DNA from: Planctomycetaceae bacterium
Lineage (GTDB): Bacteria; Planctomycetota; Planctomycetia; Pirellulales; Thermoguttaceae
DNA length: 7,104 bases
Direction: 5' to 3'
NCBI GenBank assembly: GCA_031287585.1
Contig: JAITST010000043.1
Location: 1-7,104 of the forward strand
Both the position numbers and the translations under genes were made by a program. The notes under the pieces are model-generated. The model saw only the letters and a program-made list of their open reading frames with translations. It was not told the origin of the DNA and ran no database searches. This document shows positions 5,538 to 7,104 of this stretch, in pieces. Within the stretch, counting starts at the first letter, position 1; every line of letters begins with the position of its first letter.

Positions 5538-6467
5538 TTAAAAAACAAAAGTGTCCATAAGCATAACTACCACAAGCCGCCAGCCGTCCATAAGTACGAA
5601 TAGCATTAGTTTGAACGGCAACGAAATTATAACCGGCGGTAACATCATCATTCCCATTGACACCATCACACTTGAAACTACCATATCAAGTATCAGAAAC
5701 GGTAAAAATATCTGGAAGCCGATTAAGAACGCGGTTTTCAATTCGCTCAACATATACGCCGGTAACAACGCACGCCACGGAACTTCACGCCAACTTTCCG
5801 GTTCCGGTAACGGATTACCGTCGGTATCACGGATGTATGACATAAACATTAGTACGTCGTCAGTGTTTTGCGTTTGATCGATTTGGTTCGCCATAAAACG
5901 TCTTATTGGTAACTCACCTTTCTTGTACGCTTCTTCCAAACTTATCGTTCGTTCACTGTACGGCAGTATCGCCTCGGAATAAACTTCCGACCACGTTGGT
6001 GTCATTATCAGGAGCGTCATAAACAGCGAGAGTGCAGTCAGTACCTGACTCGGCGGCAACTGTGCGATACCTAACGCCTGCCGCAGAATCGACAGCACTA
6101 CCAGTATTCGGACGAACGATGTCGTCATCATAACAATCGCGGGCGACAACGTCAACACCGTGAGTATGAGCATTATTTGTAGCGTTGAGACCATCCCGTC
6201 AGGGTTTGTCAGGAAGTCGGGCGAGATGCCTTGTTTCACCTGTTCGGGAACACGTAATGTCAAACTACCGTCTTCGTGCGGATGTGTGTAGCCGTCAACT
6301 TCCTTCGGCAAGTACGCCGGATCGCGTCCAACATCAGAACGGTTCACCGCCGCGTTGTTGGAATCAGTCAACGACTGAGCAGGCGTAAGACCGGATTGAG
6401 CAACTGCGGTCACTGTTAATGACAACAATGTTATCGTTGCGATGGTGATATGACGTAATGATTGCAT
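5538..6467 (-). CDS. fliP: Flagellar biosynthetic protein FliP with extended N-terminal region
   Basis: This 309-residue protein has all FliP landmarks: TSFVRILVVLSILRQALG (116-133), LPPSQVLTALSLFMTLLIM (137-155), SELKTAFLIGFQIFLPFLI (241-259) and the C-terminal MGMMMLPPVIISLPFKLMLF (271-290). A signal peptide spans residues 1-23 (AVAQS). FliP forms the main ring of the export gate with FliQ and FliR. It is longer than the enterobacterial protein (about 245 residues). The additions are a polar linker of about 70 residues between the signal peptide and first helix (24-93), and some extra sequence around DVLMFMSYIRDTDGNPLPEPESW (204-226) in the periplasmic region. The start has no Shine-Dalgarno but opens directly on the signal peptide. 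It lies between fliO and fliQ. Confidence 0.94.
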   Translation of the reverse strand: MQSLRHITIATITLLSLTVTAVAQSGLTPAQSLTDSNNAAVNRSDVGRDPAYLPKEVDGYTHPHEDGSLTLRVPEQVKQGISPDFLTNPDGMVSTLQIMLILTVLTLSPAIVMMTTSFVRILVVLSILRQALGIAQLPPSQVLTALSLFMTLLIMTPTWSEVYSEAILPYSERTISLEEAYKKGELPIRRFMANQIDQTQNTDDVLMFMSYIRDTDGNPLPEPESWREVPWRALLPAYMLSELKTAFLIGFQIFLPFLILDMVVSSVMVSMGMMMLPPVIISLPFKLMLFVLMDGWRLVVVMLMDTFVF

Positions 6468-6487
6468 TGTTTTATGCGAGGTTGTTT

Positions 6488-6518
6488 ATTTTAGATTGTA
6501 TGATTAAAAATCTAAAAT
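6488..6518. repeat. AT-rich 10-bp inverted repeat in the fliO-fliP gap
   Basis: ATTTTAGATT (6488-6497) and AATCTAAAAT (6509-6518) are perfect complements around an 11-base loop, within the 69-base gap between the fliO stop and the fliP start. The stem has only two G-C pairs, so it would be a weak hairpin. It could mildly attenuate transcription, influence RNA processing, or serve as a protein-binding palindrome. There may be no function. Confidence 0.4.
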
Positions 6519-6536
6519 CGTAAATCTGAAATTCTA

Positions 6537-7103
6537 TCATCCGGCTTTCGCGCGACCGCGTGTTTGGTTTGTTATACCATTTGCCAGCAAACCGGTTAAA
6601 CTTTCTGTTGCCTGGTTGTCTTTCGCGGTTTCTTCGCTTGGTATGTGACCGTTTAACATTTGGTGGAACGAGGCGGTTGAACTGTTTTTGTCGTACTTAC
6701 GGCAGTAGCCCAGTAAACGGACAACCTCGTCGCGGTCTGTTATTTCGCTGATTGGTGTTGCTCCGTCGGCTGTTACCGAGAGCAAAATTAAGCGGTCGCC
6801 GATTCGCAACAAGTGTAACTGAACCTTCTGCGTTAGCGAGACACGTCCGAGATGCTCCGCTAGTTCCTTCGGGAGTTGAGCGTTACTTTTCGGGCTTGCT
6901 CGTTTCATTATGAACGCGAAAAGGAAGAACAAACCTAACACAAGTACCAGTGCGCCTAATGTCGAGATAAGCGGCGACCACTTGACACTCGCGGTTTCTC
7001 TTATCGACTTCGCCGGTTTCTCTTTGCGTGTGAGATTGAACGGTTTATCAAGGAGAGCGTCGGGTTTAATTGGTTGCGGATTTGTCGCAACATCGTTACC
7101 AAA
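6537..7103 (-). CDS. fliO: Flagellar biosynthetic protein FliO, partial (N-terminus outside window)
   Basis: The minus-strand frame is open from the window edge (first full codon 7101-7103) to TGA at 6537-6539, giving 188 visible residues. The gene therefore continues beyond the window; the internal GTG at 6941 falls inside the membrane helix and is not the start. The visible part has a polar Pro/Lys-rich stretch (residues 1-44), one membrane helix (about 45-68, LISTLGALVLVLVLGLFFLF), and a cytoplasmic domain with GRVSLTQKVQLHLLRIGDRLILLSV, the typical FliO core. A low-complexity polar tail follows. Family knowledge: FliO helps FliP fold and oligomerise during assembly of the flagellar export gate. 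Its position directly upstream of fliP agrees. FliO is poorly conserved, so the call rests on both pattern and context. Confidence 0.85.
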   Translation of the reverse strand, partial: FGNDVATNPQPIKPDALLDKPFNLTRKEKPAKSIRETASVKWSPLISTLGALVLVLGLFFLFAFIMKRASPKSNAQLPKELAEHLGRVSLTQKVQLHLLRIGDRLILLSVTADGATPISEITDRDEVVRLLGYCRKYDKNSSTASFHQMLNGHIPSEETAKDNQATESLTGLLANGITNQTRGRAKAG

Positions 7104-7104
7104 T

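Noticed and set aside
5551..5877. Plus-strand open frame opposite fliP
   Set aside because: It lies wholly within a highly conserved fliP reading frame; composition is typical of an antisense shadow.
1..7104. CRISPR arrays, tRNA or rRNA genes, complete insertion sequences
   Set aside because: No regularly spaced repeats, cloverleaf or rRNA-like sequence, or transposase reading frame was found on either strand by reading.

Overview
The window looks like chromosomal DNA from a planctomycete. The evidence is the C-terminal end of a DUF1559 (H-X9-DG) pilin-like protein followed by a small lipoprotein, a membrane protein with a DUF4190-like front half and a DUF3299-like back half, and weak or absent Shine-Dalgarno sequences before most genes. 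DUF1559 families also occur in Lentisphaerae, so the phylum call is an inference. Base composition is moderate to AT-leaning by eye, with AT-rich spacers.

Layout. (1) Positions 2-310: 3' end of a DUF1559 gene, closed by a clear intrinsic terminator. (2) 311-736: a short lipoprotein of the kind that often accompanies DUF1559 genes. (3) 737-994: a non-coding spacer with a candidate extended -10 promoter and a small cluster of TCACG motifs. (4) 995-4920: five tightly packed plus-strand genes: a secreted class-C beta-lactamase-fold serine hydrolase, an MNT nucleotidyltransferase, a HEPN (HepT-like) protein, a three-helix membrane protein, and a CNNM/CBS/CorC-type transporter-like protein. (5) 4921-5250: an AT-rich spacer with a 67-base interrupted hairpin and traces of possible decayed coding sequence. 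(6) 5251-7103, minus strand: fliQ, fliP and the 3' part of fliO, core parts of the flagellar type III export gate. They are transcribed in the order fliO-fliP-fliQ, converging on the plus-strand cluster.

The MNT and HEPN genes form a recognisable MntA/HepT-type toxin-antitoxin pair: GSX10DXD in the antitoxin, RX4HXY in the toxin, overlapping reading frames. The pair sits inside a run of housekeeping-like genes and not at a visible mobile-element boundary. The fli genes build the membrane export channel through which flagellar subunits are secreted. fliR, the usual next gene, does not follow fliQ. I see no CRISPR array, tRNA, rRNA, intact insertion sequence or convincingly new multi-gene system. 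The least explained items are the hairpin downstream of the CorC-like gene and the placement of the toxin-antitoxin pair.
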